Positions 26,936 through 35,790 of a DNA stretch of 64,000 bases are shown here, piece by piece. Origin of the DNA: UBA10349 sp003485905 (GTDB lineage: Bacteria; Pseudomonadota; Gammaproteobacteria; Arenicellales; Arenicellaceae); the NCBI GenBank assembly GCA_943787185.1, contig CALSLL010000003.1:186001-250000 (forward strand), read 5' to 3'. The notes beneath the pieces are model-generated. The model had not been told where the DNA came from. It did no database searches and was given only the letters and a program-made list of their open reading frames with translations. Position 1 is the stretch's first letter. Every line of letters starts with the position of its first letter. The position numbers and the translations under genes were made by a program.

Positions 26936-28420
26936 TAAAAATTAGCTATAGCCCGAGCAGAACCCGTCAATTCAACGATATGAAGACCTGAATTGGCTCT
27001 ATCGATTGCGTAAACATAGCCGCGATCATCGACTTCAAGATTATTCGTCTGAATTGCTTTTTTACACTGCTCAAACACCGTCCACCGTAAGGCAACGATC
27101 CGTTGTGTTTTCGTTTATCGCTGGAATGTAGTAACCAATTTCTTTCGGTGACCACGGGTCCCGGATATCAACTGCCCTAACACCACCATTGAAGTAAGCA
27201 AGGAATACAATTTTTACCGTAGTAGATTGGCGTCGTACTTTCGTTTGAAGAGTGCGTGCCAAAACGCCCTCCTCGCTCACAAAAGTTTCCGCTTTCTTCA
27301 GGCACCTGAAAATTTCCAACTGGCCATGGTTTGGCCTCATCAGTGATATCGACCATATACATCATCTGTCGATTCTCTGTGCACTCATTGCGTAGCGACT
27401 CGCCAACGACCAATAGCATATCTCGCGTACGGCCTAGTGTGTTGTCGGCAAACTCTGGCACATCAATACCAAAAACAGGGAACGTGGTATGCGCGCCTAG
27501 TCGAGGACCGGGTAAACATAGTCGTAATAACAGGATACTCAAGATTTTCGTCGGTCGGTTCCAATGGGTTTTTCAACCGCAGGATTACCGCGTATCAGTT
27601 TCTCACGATCGATAATTTGAATAACCCCATCAAGAAAAGTCCCGTAACCAAAATAGATTCGATTGCCTACAGCGATTGGTCCATGTAGATCATGCTTACC
27701 CATTTCTTCGTGATTCGGTGCGCCAGGTTGCTGCCCAGGTAAACCAAAATTACGAATAAAGCGTGGCTCAGCCGGATTCGAAAGGTCGTAAACTTGTGTC
27801 ATGCGGCGCGTGGCCCAGCCCTCAACACCAGAAACCAAATAAGCGATGCCTGTATCGCACTCCCACCAGTTTTTGTGGGTATCAACAAGGCCTTCGCCTT
27901 GCATCGCAGCAACCAATTCAGGCTCCTCAGGCGTGCTCACGTCATAAATTTGATGACCTCGGGTACCAACTGCTCGCAATAAGTAGAATGCGCCATCAAC
28001 ACCGTTAGGTAAATCGCTACCCGAACAGGTTCTAACCATTTGCGCTTCGCTATCATCAAGGGGTTCGCCTATTCCAGGAATACCTGGGATATGGGCTAAA
28101 TACTGAGGATTGGAAGGATCGGTAACATCAACTATAGAAGTGCCATTACCCTCTTCTCTACCTGATAAAGGATTCTGTGCAACACCAGCGTGATGCCCGA
28201 TATAGGCAATCCATCTACCTCCCTGCTCCTGAATAACAGGATGATATCCACTACGACCTTGTAGATCGTTGTAGCCAACCAAGCGCATATTTTCAGCGTC
28301 TTCCTGATAAGCATCGTATTCTGTAGTCTGCGCGCTCGCGCCACCTACTAGGCCGAATAAAGAGGCTGCGAAAACTAAAGCCGGAAAAAATGGTTGTCTT
28401 AAAAGCGTCACTGGGCGCAT
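26935..28420 (-). pseudogene. LVIVD-repeat propeller protein gene with four single-base insertions
   Basis: Start at ATG 28420 (AGGAGG six bases upstream; an upstream ATG lacks this), signal peptide ending 'GGASAQ', then LVIVD-type repeats ('GTSIVDVTDPSNPQYLAH', 'QIYDVSTPEEPELV', 'MTQVYDLSNPAEPRFI'). The reading frame breaks at about 27561, 27514, 27211 and 27073. In each case removing one base from a short run (GG, TTT, AAAAA, TTT on the coding strand) restores a coherent protein: 'KPIEPTDENLEYPVITTM', 'LPGPRLGAHTTFPVFGID', 'GKIVFLAYFNGGVRAVD' and 'VDGVEQCKKAIQTNNLEVDD'. It ends '...LHIVELTGSARAIANF' at 26935. Real decay and a locally poor assembly are both possible. Confidence 0.85.
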
Positions 28421-28569
28421 AGGTCCCCTCCTGTTATTTTCTAAAAGTTTTATTATAAAACACAAATATTGCCAAGTAGATTATGGCTCGAACCACTACA
28501 ACACTGAGTCTATAACAAACACTGGCGTTTGTAGGAATATTGCGCGGCATTAACTTGTAACTTCTGGTT

Positions 28570-28872
28570 TCACGCAAGATCGTCTTTCCCTTCGATTAGA
28601 AAGTGATGACTATCAGACCCGGCCGTTCGCGCGCTAAGGTGTAGCGCATAATCCGGATCGTTCATAAACGCCCGGGCGGCTTCTTTAGACGGCCACTCAA
28701 TAATAACCCGCAAGCCAACTTCTTCACCTTCACCTTCAAGTCGTTCGTGACTGGCCGTCCGGGCAAGATATTTTCCACCGTGCTTTGAAACAAGTGCGGT
28801 CGTGGTTTCGATGTAAGCCGGAATCCAGGAAGGATCGGTAGGTGTTACGTCTAAAACTGAGTAATAAGTCAT
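28570..28872 (-). CDS. DUF1330 family protein
   Basis: 100 residues, a dimeric alpha/beta-barrel (ferredoxin-like) domain: 'YSVLDVTPTDPSWIPAY', 'GGKYLAR', 'VIIEWPSKEAARAFMNDPDY'. DUF1330 proteins are small cytoplasmic proteins of unknown reaction, related to ABM/EthD folds. AGGAG lies nine bases before the ATG. The cytochrome b561 gene starts 30 bp upstream on the same strand and may be cotranscribed. Confidence 0.85.
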   Translation of the reverse strand: MTYYSVLDVTPTDPSWIPAYIETTTALVSKHGGKYLARTASHERLEGEGEEVGLRVIIEWPSKEAARAFMNDPDYALHLSARTAGSDSHHFLIEGKDDLA

Positions 28873-28902
28873 CTTGTAGTTCTCCTATATTTAATCAATC
28901 GT

Positions 28903-29490
28903 CTAGTTTGCTTTTTCCGGAAGCATACGTTTCAACACATCGTCTTTTTCAACAAAGTGATGGTATAGCCCGGCACTCGCGTGCACAGCTATCACTATCC
29001 AAAATATTAATGGCCCGGCAATCTCGTAGTGAAAGAAATCGAACGGTATTTCGAACTCTTCATAAGTGAGATCAAATTGAGCCAACATATCAGTAAAAAT
29101 GGACACTTGTGATAACGAGGCAACATGAAACAAACCATAATTTACGCCAGAAGTATTGCCAAGGTAGCCCGAAACCGGAGTGACGATCAGCATGAAATAC
29201 AACATAAAATGACTGATATTAGCTCCCTTGATTTGCCACGCGGGCATGTTGCTCGGCAATTTGGGATGAGGATTGGTGGCCCGCCAATAGAGCCGTAAAA
29301 TTACGAATACCAGTATGCTAAAGCCAATCCCTTTGTGTAATTGGATGATAGGGCTTCTCAATGGCCCTTCGTCATTCAGCACCCAATGTAAGTAATAAAC
29401 GCTGACATACGCAATCAAAATTAAAAGCGCTGTCACCCAATGCATCCATTTGGCAACGCTGCCAAATTTCACTTCAGTATTACGGATCAT
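28903..29490 (-). CDS. Cytochrome b561 (CybB-like) membrane protein
   Basis: 195 residues, four membrane helices. Heme-ligand histidines are in the expected places: 'KWMHWVTALL' (helix 1), 'IQLHKGIGFS' (helix 2), 'HYEIAGPL' and 'IAVHASAGLYHHF' (helix 4). The family passes electrons between quinone and periplasmic acceptors or superoxide. It could serve one of the periplasmic redox enzymes here; that is inference. GGGGA lies upstream of the ATG. Confidence 0.9.
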   Translation of the reverse strand: MIRNTEVKFGSVAKWMHWVTALLILIAYVSVYYLHWVLNDEGPLRSPIIQLHKGIGFSILVFVILRLYWRATNPHPKLPSNMPAWQIKGANISHFMLYFMLIVTPVSGYLGNTSGVNYGLFHVASLSQVSIFTDMLAQFDLTYEEFEIPFDFFHYEIAGPLIFWIVIAVHASAGLYHHFVEKDDVLKRMLPEKAN

Positions 29491-29837
29491 TTTGTCATCC
29501 CCAGAAGGTTTTTTAGTTAGCGCCGACTAATCTTATTTTCGCCATCTCTACATAGCTAATGCAGGCTATCCTCACGCAATGTATAGACGTTTATGCCCCA
29601 CGATAGAGCTCAACACGCTTTGAGTATAAATAACATGAAACAGATCTCCTAACCGACCTGGCTAAAGGCGCTAGGCATGTTCGTATTGCACAAACCTCGA
29701 TAAGGGTTTAACTTGCTAAAATATTAGGTCACGGACTTGCGCTATATATTTCTCGAATTAGGATCTAATCATTAAATGGCGGTGGGATTCAGATGCCTTT
29801 TTAATAACTCTCGAATAGTAAAAAAGTAGGAGTAGAC
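29491..29837. other. Gene-free divergent region
   Basis: Between the cytochrome b561 gene (minus) and a DUF6152-like fusion gene (plus). Must hold two promoters. No repeat, RNA or open frame of note was seen. Confidence 0.4.
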
Positions 29838-30887
29838 GTGACCAAACAATTAACAACAATACTCTTCGTGATGTCGCTTACATCGCTCGGTGTGTCAGCA
29901 CACCATTCTAGGCAGGCGTTTTTCGACATGAGCCAGACGGTGGAAATTGAGGGTGAAATAACCCGCGTTCAGTGGCGCCATCCGCATGTACGCTATTGGC
30001 TGCAGGCCGATGCCGAATATGGAGGTGCACTCTGGGAAATGGAGACAACCCCTCCGAGCGTGTTAGAGCGGTACGGAATAAGTTCTGACATACTGACTGA
30101 AGGCACGCGCGTAAAGGTTGCCGGGCCACCGTCCAAATTCAAAGAAAATGTGATGGAAGTAAGCCAAGTGTTGCTACCAGATGGCCGCGAAGTTTTACTG
30201 CATACCGGACTACCGCCAAGGTGGTCTCAGGATACGGTCGTACGTACGCTTAAACCATTTAGCGAAGAAGAGATTAGTGCAGCAGAAGCGATAGCCAACG
30301 GTATATTTCGTGTTTGGAGCCGAGCGGCTACTCCCGGGCTCGGCGATTTCTGGCTTGACGATTACCCCCTTACCCCAGCCGGACAAGAAGTCGCTGCTGC
30401 GTGGAATCCACGGATCGATGTCGATACGGGTTGCCTACCGAAAGGTATGCCAAGAACCATGGATAACAACTGGCCGGTTGAATTTGTTGATGAAGGCCAT
30501 CAAATTAGGCTTCGCATTGAAGAATTTGATTTGGAACGTACTATTAATCTAACCGATGACCGGGCCGAGAAAGATATAACACCATCGATGATGGGATATT
30601 CAACAGGCCGTTGGGAAGAAGACGAATTCGTTGTTAGAACAACGCACATACGCGCACGCTATTTTGGAGTGGCCGGGATAAAACTTAGCCCTGAAGCTAT
30701 CGTAGATGAACGGTTCATTATGAGCGATGATGAGAGCAGATTAGACTACGAAATGACCGTTATTGACCCAGTTACGTTTACAGAGCCAATAACTCAGTAC
30801 TCGGCATGGGGTTGGCTGCCAGGCGAGAAAATCAAACCGTATGATTGCGTCGACACACCTGGTTCTTGGTCAGCGGAGGAGCTTTAG
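29838..30887 (+). CDS. DUF6152-like domain fused to two-cysteine partner domain
   Basis: 349 residues from a GTG preceded by AGGAG (five-base spacing). The signal peptide is cleaved after 'GVSA', mature start 'HHSRQAFFDM'. The motif is 'WRHPHVRYW' (His 29), the only member with HPH instead of NPH. The partner domain starts about residue 145 with 'IANGIFRVWSR', 'TGCLPKGMPRTM', 'MMGYSTGRWEEDEFVVRT', 'DERFIM', 'DPVTFTEPI' and final 'YDCVDTP'. It gives the template for the interrupted gene at 15.9-17.0 kb. Periplasmic, function unknown. Confidence 0.8.
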   Translation: MTKQLTTILFVMSLTSLGVSAHHSRQAFFDMSQTVEIEGEITRVQWRHPHVRYWLQADAEYGGALWEMETTPPSVLERYGISSDILTEGTRVKVAGPPSKFKENVMEVSQVLLPDGREVLLHTGLPPRWSQDTVVRTLKPFSEEEISAAEAIANGIFRVWSRAATPGLGDFWLDDYPLTPAGQEVAAAWNPRIDVDTGCLPKGMPRTMDNNWPVEFVDEGHQIRLRIEEFDLERTINLTDDRAEKDITPSMMGYSTGRWEEDEFVVRTTHIRARYFGVAGIKLSPEAIVDERFIMSDDESRLDYEMTVIDPVTFTEPITQYSAWGWLPGEKIKPYDCVDTPGSWSAEEL

Positions 30888-30981
30888 TAAGGCTAGAATT
30901 CCCGGCTGGAGGGCTAAGAGAACGATTGAGCGGAGCGCTTATTGAGTAGTAAAAGAATCGGGTGGTTACTAAATAAGAGCT

Positions 30982-31013
30982 TGGTGATTAAAGAACATTG
31001 CTCTTAATCACCA
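30982..31013. terminator. 10-bp hairpin overlapping the aldehyde dehydrogenase stop
   Basis: TGGTGATTAA (30982-30991) and TTAATCACCA (31004-31013) are exact inverted repeats with a 12-base loop, placed between converging genes and covering the dehydrogenase stop codon. No long T run. Confidence 0.45.
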
Positions 31014-32391
31014 TCATCTTCTCACGGGTCATTTCATGCATGGAGTATTGGATTCCACCCATGCCAATCCCTGAAGCGTCGCGGCCGCCAAATGGCATCC
31101 AATCAACCCTAAATGCCGTGTGATCATTAATCATCACTGCTGTAGCATTTAACTTGTTGCTGGTATCTAACGCATCATCAAGCTCATTAGTAAAGACTGA
31201 AGCCTGAAAACCGTACGGGAGCGCGTTAGCCTGATTAATAGCATCTTCCTTATCAGTATATGAGTACACACAGACGACCGGCCCAAAAACTTCTAGTTGT
31301 GACAGTTTTGCGTCCTTTGGGGGATTCAATACAACGGTTGGAGAATAACAGGATGCAGATATTCTTATGCCACCACACAAAACTTCACCGCCCTTAGCTT
31401 TCGCCTCATCCACCCACTCCTCAACGCGATCCGCTTCTTTCTCTGAAATCAGTGGACCAACCTCAGTCGCTGGATCCAATTGATCACCAACCACTAGGTT
31501 TGCCGCTTTATCTGCCAGTTTTTTAGCTACTTCTGAACATATACTTTCATGCGCATACACACGCTGCACCGATACACACACTTGGCCAGCATGATAAAAA
31601 CCACCTTTAGCCAAGCTATCAATCATTGGATCGACATCTGCACTTTTATCTACAATCACCGGAGCAACGCCGCCGTGTTCAAGCGCGCAGCGTGTTCCCG
31701 GTGCAAGCTTAGAACGTAACATCCAGCCAATCCGTGCTGAACCAATAAACGAGAAAAAACTAACCCGCTCGTCAGATACCATTTTCTCAGCATCCTGATT
31801 GCTACAAATTAGCGGTTGGCACCAAGCATCAGGCAATCCAGCTTCGCGTAAAATTTCTACAAAACGAAAACATGACAATGGTGTAGCCACTGCTGGTTTT
31901 ATAATTACCGGGCAACCCACAGCAATTGCTGGAATCGTTTGATGGATAATCAAATTTAATGGGTGATTAAAAGCACTTATCGAAAGTACTACACCAATAG
32001 GTTCTTGTTGCGTAAACGCAAGTCGATTTGCTGAAGACTTAGTGTGCCCCATCGGGATTTGTTCACCCTTGATCTGCGGAATATGCTCAATTGAGAGCTT
32101 AACGCCGTTAATTGCTCGCAGGACTTCTGCCTTAGAATCCATATAAGGCTTTCCGCCCTTAGATGCCGCAAGAATAGTCAGCTCTTCAATCTGGGAACTC
32201 ATCAATTCGATTACGCGCTCCAGTATCTCCACGCGTCTGTACGCCGGGAGTCTTTGTTCACGATCATGAAACAAGCGTTGCGCTGTATCGACGATCTGCT
32301 CAACCTCGGCTGAACTACTTAATTGCATTTCGCTAAGCAAGCTTTGATCGAATGGATTATTTATTTGCTTGGTAGTCATATTGCTAAACAC
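30988..32391 (-). CDS. NAD(P)-dependent aldehyde dehydrogenase
   Basis: 467 residues, cytoplasmic. Catalytic cysteine in 'YHAGQVCVSVQRV', general base Glu in 'ALEHGGVAPVIVD' (usually ELGG), oxyanion Asn in 'AFNHPLNLI', and the C-terminal 'QLEVFGPVVCVY' and 'MPFGGRDASGIGMGG'. The layout fits the lactaldehyde/glyceraldehyde/phosphonoacetaldehyde branch. The start is uncertain: the open frame begins with GTG, an ATG follows four codons later, and neither has a good ribosome site. It stands alone; the substrate is unknown. Confidence 0.9.
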   Translation of the reverse strand: MFSNMTTKQINNPFDQSLLSEMQLSSSAEVEQIVDTAQRLFHDREQRLPAYRRVEILERVIELMSSQIEELTILAASKGGKPYMDSKAEVLRAINGVKLSIEHIPQIKGEQIPMGHTKSSANRLAFTQQEPIGVVLSISAFNHPLNLIIHQTIPAIAVGCPVIIKPAVATPLSCFRFVEILREAGLPDAWCQPLICSNQDAEKMVSDERVSFFSFIGSARIGWMLRSKLAPGTRCALEHGGVAPVIVDKSADVDPMIDSLAKGGFYHAGQVCVSVQRVYAHESICSEVAKKLADKAANLVVGDQLDPATEVGPLISEKEADRVEEWVDEAKAKGGEVLCGGIRISASCYSPTVVLNPPKDAKLSQLEVFGPVVCVYSYTDKEDAINQANALPYGFQASVFTNELDDALDTSNKLNATAVMINDHTAFRVDWMPFGGRDASGIGMGGIQYSMHEMTREKMMVIKSNVL

Positions 32392-32628
32392 TATCCTGTT
32401 GGTGAGCCAGCGATTTATTTATCGTCGGTTACTGGCACCCTAATTACTAAAGAGCCTGTATATAAGTACCGATATATACCATTGTTTTAAAAAGTTTATG
32501 GTTAATGGTTGCTAGTTAATCCAATCGTTCATAAACCAACTACTTGTTAAGGTGTCGGCTCTATAGGACTGTCCAACGAGTTATTGTATGGCTTGGTATA
32601 GAACGGACAAAGCCCGAAATAATCCCAA

Positions 32629-33336
32629 TCACTGAATCAATGAATACATCCGTTCATCGTAAAGGCTTCCCATCATAGGTTGGACTTCATGCCGAAAGCT
32701 CTTAAAGCTTTCAGTCTCACTGTGCGTTAAATAAAACTGTTGAGAATTCCAAACTTCAACCACCGTAAAATGATTTGAACGAGTGGTTTGTATGTAAACG
32801 TTAAAACGAGTATTACCATCTTGCGCCCTAGCATCAGCCGCAACCGATTTTAATAAGCCTTCAGCTTTGGCGGTACCTTGGCGTCCGATATCAACATGGG
32901 TTAGCAAATACAGTGCATCTTCTTGGGGATCAGTATTGGTTCCAGCATCGCTTTCATAATCTAATACGCCTTGCTGTCGCTCATCGTATGCAGCGGTCAG
33001 CATTGGAACTAACTTAGTTCTAAAATCGTTAGCCACGGGAGAACCAAGAAATGCTTCCCTAGACTGCTGATCTTGCCATGCTTCTATAATTGCAAACTGA
33101 TCAGATCTGTATACATTTTGCAGGACTTCGAATTGAGAGTTCCCAGACGCTTCTTTGGCTTCTTTCGCATATTCCTTAATTATTTCTACAGCGCTGACCT
33201 CGCTCGAATAATCTACTTCAAAATGCCCTAAATAAACAACGCCGGATTCGCCAAGCTCGGCCTGAGCCAAAACGGAAAACGAATACACAATGCTCAGCAA
33301 CAGGAATAAAACTCTTATGCGAAAAACCGTCTTCAT
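32629..33336 (-). CDS. Exported protein with two tandem ABM (quinol monooxygenase-like) domains
   Basis: Signal peptide ending 'FSVLAQAEL'. Two copies of an antibiotic-biosynthesis-monooxygenase-like ferredoxin domain follow: 'GNSQFEVLQNVYRSDQFAII' with 'EAWQDQQSREAFLGSP' and, about 110 residues later, 'GNTRFNVYIQTTRSNHFTVV' with 'EVWNSQQFYLTHSETES'. ABM domains usually dimerise; this protein may be a covalent dimer in the periplasm. An in-frame ATG eight codons upstream lacks a ribosome site; GGAG eight bases before 33336 supports the start used. It lies 34 bp downstream of the truncated aldo/keto reductase. Confidence 0.75.
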   Translation of the reverse strand: MKTVFRIRVLFLLLSIVYSFSVLAQAELGESGVVYLGHFEVDYSSEVSAVEIIKEYAKEAKEASGNSQFEVLQNVYRSDQFAIIEAWQDQQSREAFLGSPVANDFRTKLVPMLTAAYDERQQGVLDYESDAGTNTDPQEDALYLLTHVDIGRQGTAKAEGLLKSVAADARAQDGNTRFNVYIQTTRSNHFTVVEVWNSQQFYLTHSETESFKSFRHEVQPMMGSLYDERMYSLIQ

Positions 33337-33369
33337 AATATTCACTCCACTATTAATCATTTAGGATTT

Positions 33370-33915
33370 TTAAATTGCTTCCATATAGTTAATCATGCGC
33401 TGGCGCATCTCTGGATCGGGCAATCTACCAAAACCCGCAGCCATATTATCAGCCATGTGGCTCACCTTAGAAGTGGCCGGAATAATGCAGGTTACGTCAG
33501 GATGGGACCCAATGAATTTAAGGAAGAATTGCCCCCAACTCGCACAATCGAATTCAGCTGCCCAGTCGGGCAGCGGTTTATTTCGAACGCTTCGGAACAA
33601 ACTGCCGCTGTCGTACGGTTCGTTAATTAGCGTTGCTATACCCCGCTCTCTAGCAATTGGAAAAAGCGCTTGTTCAGCTCTGCGGTTTTTTAGGCTATAG
33701 CTAAATTGAACAAAATCAAAATCCTGAGTCCCAAGAATTTCCTCTAGTTCGCGATGACTGCGACCGCCAGACGTGGTGATGCCGGTATAACGAATTTTGC
33801 CTTGCTGCTTCCATTCATTCAGTGTTTCCAGGTGTGTTTCCCAATCTCGAAGATTATGGATCTGCATCAGATCCATAACTTCTACGTCCATCTTCTGCAT
33901 TGAACTCGTCATTTG
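33370..33915 (-). pseudogene. Aldo/keto reductase, N-terminal part lost
   Basis: Recognisable sequence starts near 'QMTSSMQKMDVEVMDLMQIHN' and runs through 'RYTGITTSGGRSHRELEEIL' and 'CIIPATSKVSHMADNMAAG' to the C-terminus. The family's first hundred or so residues, with the catalytic Asp, Tyr and Lys, are missing. The open frame continues to 34017, but residues encoded before about 33915 have no reductase character because that DNA belongs to a radical SAM gene on the other strand. Very unlikely to be active. Confidence 0.8.
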
Positions 33916-34467
33916 ATTATTGTAACGAATGGTTTTTTCTTGCACCGTCACCGTAGACTTCCAGAAGTTTTGCGGGATGATCCCGATATTGGATTGTACG
34001 TTTCTATGCATCATCAATCTCCGCTATATATCGAAAAATTCCGGCCCATCAAAGCGCTTATCAATTTATGGATTAGAAAATACGATATTAACGTAATGGA
34101 ATATCAATCGTTTCAAAGTTGGACCCGACGCTATCATGGTTATGGCTCTGCTATGGAGCCCTTTGAAGACAAACAACCTCGTCAAAGTTGGGAAAACTGC
34201 GTTGCTAGAAATTGCCCGCAGTTATATGAAGGAAAGATTTGGAAATGTGGCCCACTTGCCTATCTCAAGTTGCAAAATGAAAAATTCAACTTATCGAATA
34301 AGTGGCAGTCTTACCTAAAATACAAACCACTTGAACCGTCCTGTGACGACCAGGAACTAGATGAGTTTTTTAATCGTGAAGAAGAATCAGCCTGTAATAT
34401 GTGTTCTGCAAAGCCAGAAAAACTCGAACTCCCTATGCCGATTAGGGGTCTTACGACCCTTGAGTGA
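33913..34467 (+). pseudogene. Radical SAM family protein, N-terminal part lost
   Basis: 184 residues from a TTG: 'VTNGFFLHRHRRLPEVL', 'WTRRYHGYGSAMEPFEDKQP', and a cysteine-rich C-terminal region ('NCVARNCPQLYEGKIWKC', 'PSCDD', 'SACNMCSA') typical of an auxiliary FeS domain. The N-terminal half with the CxxxCxxC cluster is missing. No ribosome site precedes the TTG. The truncation point coincides with that of the reductase on the other strand, so one deletion removed both 5' ends. Confidence 0.75.
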
Positions 34468-34491
34468 AAGATATAGTTCAGAGGACTGCTT

Positions 34492-34514
34492 TCAATGGGG
34501 TCAGACTCCATTGA
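34492..34514. repeat. RAYT-associated palindromic repeat, copy 1
   Basis: TCAATGG and CCATTGA flank GGTCAGACT. The same core recurs at the end of the transposase remnant at 35.8 kb. Lies just after the radical SAM remnant and before the phosphatase gene. Confidence 0.65.
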
Positions 34515-34542
34515 TTTTTAATTTAATAAGGAGACCAGCACA

Positions 34543-35133
34543 GTGATTAAAGTTGTAAACGTAAGGAAAGTAATCGCATTAATAGCGTTTAGTCTACTAA
34601 GTATGTCCTCGATCTTTGCACAGCAATCAGAGCCTGAATTATGGCGTGCGATTAATACCAAGGGACACATTGCGTTGATGCGACATTCCACCGCGCCAGG
34701 TTCTGATGACCCGCCAAATTTCACCCTTGGAGAATGCAGCACCCAACGCAACTTATCGTCAGGGGGGCGCGAACTGGCTAGCCTTATAGGGGATCGTTTT
34801 CGCGACAATGGAATTGACTCGGCAGATATATATTCGAGCCCTTGGTGCCGCTGCATGGAGACCTCTGAGCTACTGAACCTGGGCCCGGTTAACGAGCTGC
34901 CGTCTATTAGTTCGCTATATCAAAATGTACCAAATCAACCGGCGAGAGAGCGACCCGCAGAGATGCAAAAATGGTTAGCCGATCAGGACTTTAACCGCCC
35001 TACCGTACTCGTAACGCACCAGGTAAATATCACGAACTTGACCGGCGAGTTTGCTGGCGAGGGAGATATGGTTATTGTCAGCGTAGCAGCAGACGGAGCG
35101 CTTGAAGTATTGGGTAAAATACGCGCTGAATAA
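34543..35133 (+). CDS. Exported histidine phosphatase superfamily protein
   Basis: 196 residues with a signal peptide ending 'SSIFAQQS'. Phosphatase core: 'IALMRHSTAPG' (catalytic RH; Ser where many have Gly), 'DIYSSPWCRCMETSELL' (second Arg), and 'VLVTHQVNITNLTG' (second His). Periplasmic branch with SixA-like length. GTG start with AAGGAG nine bases upstream. The RAYT-type repeat lies just before it. Substrate unknown. Confidence 0.85.
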   Translation: MIKVVNVRKVIALIAFSLLSMSSIFAQQSEPELWRAINTKGHIALMRHSTAPGSDDPPNFTLGECSTQRNLSSGGRELASLIGDRFRDNGIDSADIYSSPWCRCMETSELLNLGPVNELPSISSLYQNVPNQPARERPAEMQKWLADQDFNRPTVLVTHQVNITNLTGEFAGEGDMVIVSVAADGALEVLGKIRAE

Positions 35134-35162
35134 TTAGATTAGCCAAGCCGTGCAATCATCTT

Positions 35163-35423
35163 TCAATAAACCGCACTGTCCCTCATTCCTACACTGATCG
35201 CAGTTACCACCAAGCTCTTTCTATCGGCGTGATAAGTCAATCGCAGTGGTGGTCTCTTACGCTTTATTTTGTAAAGGTTTGAGCCGCCTGACAATCTCGC
35301 ACTAGCGATATGGGGATCTAATAACCTCTCCTTGAGCTTCCTCTTAAAATAAGTCTTGTCAGCCTGTTGTAATAACTCAAAGTCCGCCAATGCATCCGGA
35401 TGAAATTTTAATTTATAGCTCAT
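35163..35423 (-). CDS. RelE/ParE-type toxin
   Basis: 86 residues: 'YKLKFHPDALADFELL', 'KRKLKERLLDP', 'LYKIKRKRPPLRLTYHADRK', the pattern of RelE-fold toxins that cleave mRNA on ribosomes or hit gyrase. It overlaps the antitoxin gene upstream by 11 bp, as is usual for such pairs. Basic residues and a late Tyr/Arg are kept, so it may be active. Confidence 0.85.
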   Translation of the reverse strand: MSYKLKFHPDALADFELLQQADKTYFKRKLKERLLDPHIASARLSGGSNLYKIKRKRPPLRLTYHADRKSLVVTAISVGMRDSAVY

Positions 35424-35673
35424 CCAAATTAATATCCACTAATTCCTTACCGTCACTCATCCTTTTATTAGCTTGAAGCAGCAGTGCAAGATCCTCTACT
35501 GCCTCTGACATAGACTCAAACAAAACAGGAGAGACCGCATAAAAGCATGGCTCATTACTCTTTAGCACGGCGACTGGCTCTCCTTTGGATTGCCTAATCA
35601 CATCGTTTGGGTTGGCTTTAAACTCAGTAATGCTTGCCGAGTATCCAGCCATTACTCTCGTAATATTTGCCAC
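35413..35673 (-). CDS. Phd/YefM-type antitoxin
   Basis: 86 residues: N-terminal DNA-binding part 'YSASITEFKANPNDVIRQS' and 'GEPVAVLKSNEPCFYAVSP', then a helical, acidic C-terminus that would wrap the toxin. It is first in the operon and would repress it together with the toxin; candidate operator boxes lie about 22 bases upstream. Confidence 0.88.
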   Translation of the reverse strand: MANITRVMAGYSASITEFKANPNDVIRQSKGEPVAVLKSNEPCFYAVSPVLFESMSEAVEDLALLLQANKRMSDGKELVDINLDEL

Positions 35674-35695
35674 TTTAGCTCTCCACTAGATAATA

Positions 35696-35729
35696 TTAGG
35701 TCTAATAAAAGACCTTAATTTAGATCTAA
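35696..35729. promoter_or_regulatory. Paired palindromic boxes upstream of the antitoxin (candidate operator)
   Basis: TTAGGTCTAA (35696-35705) and the exact palindrome TTAGATCTAA (35720-35729) lie 24 bases apart, about two helix turns. Such spacing suits cooperative binding of a Phd-type dimer. An AGGTCT/AGACCT hairpin overlaps the first box. Confidence 0.55.
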
Positions 35730-35790
35730 CATAGACATTCCTAACTATAATGTCCAGCAGATCATTTTGAAATAGCAGTATATTTTAATA

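Noticed and set aside
26935..28420. Programmed frameshifting in the LVIVD-repeat gene
   Set aside because: Four separate shifts would be needed and none has a slippery heptamer with a stimulatory structure.
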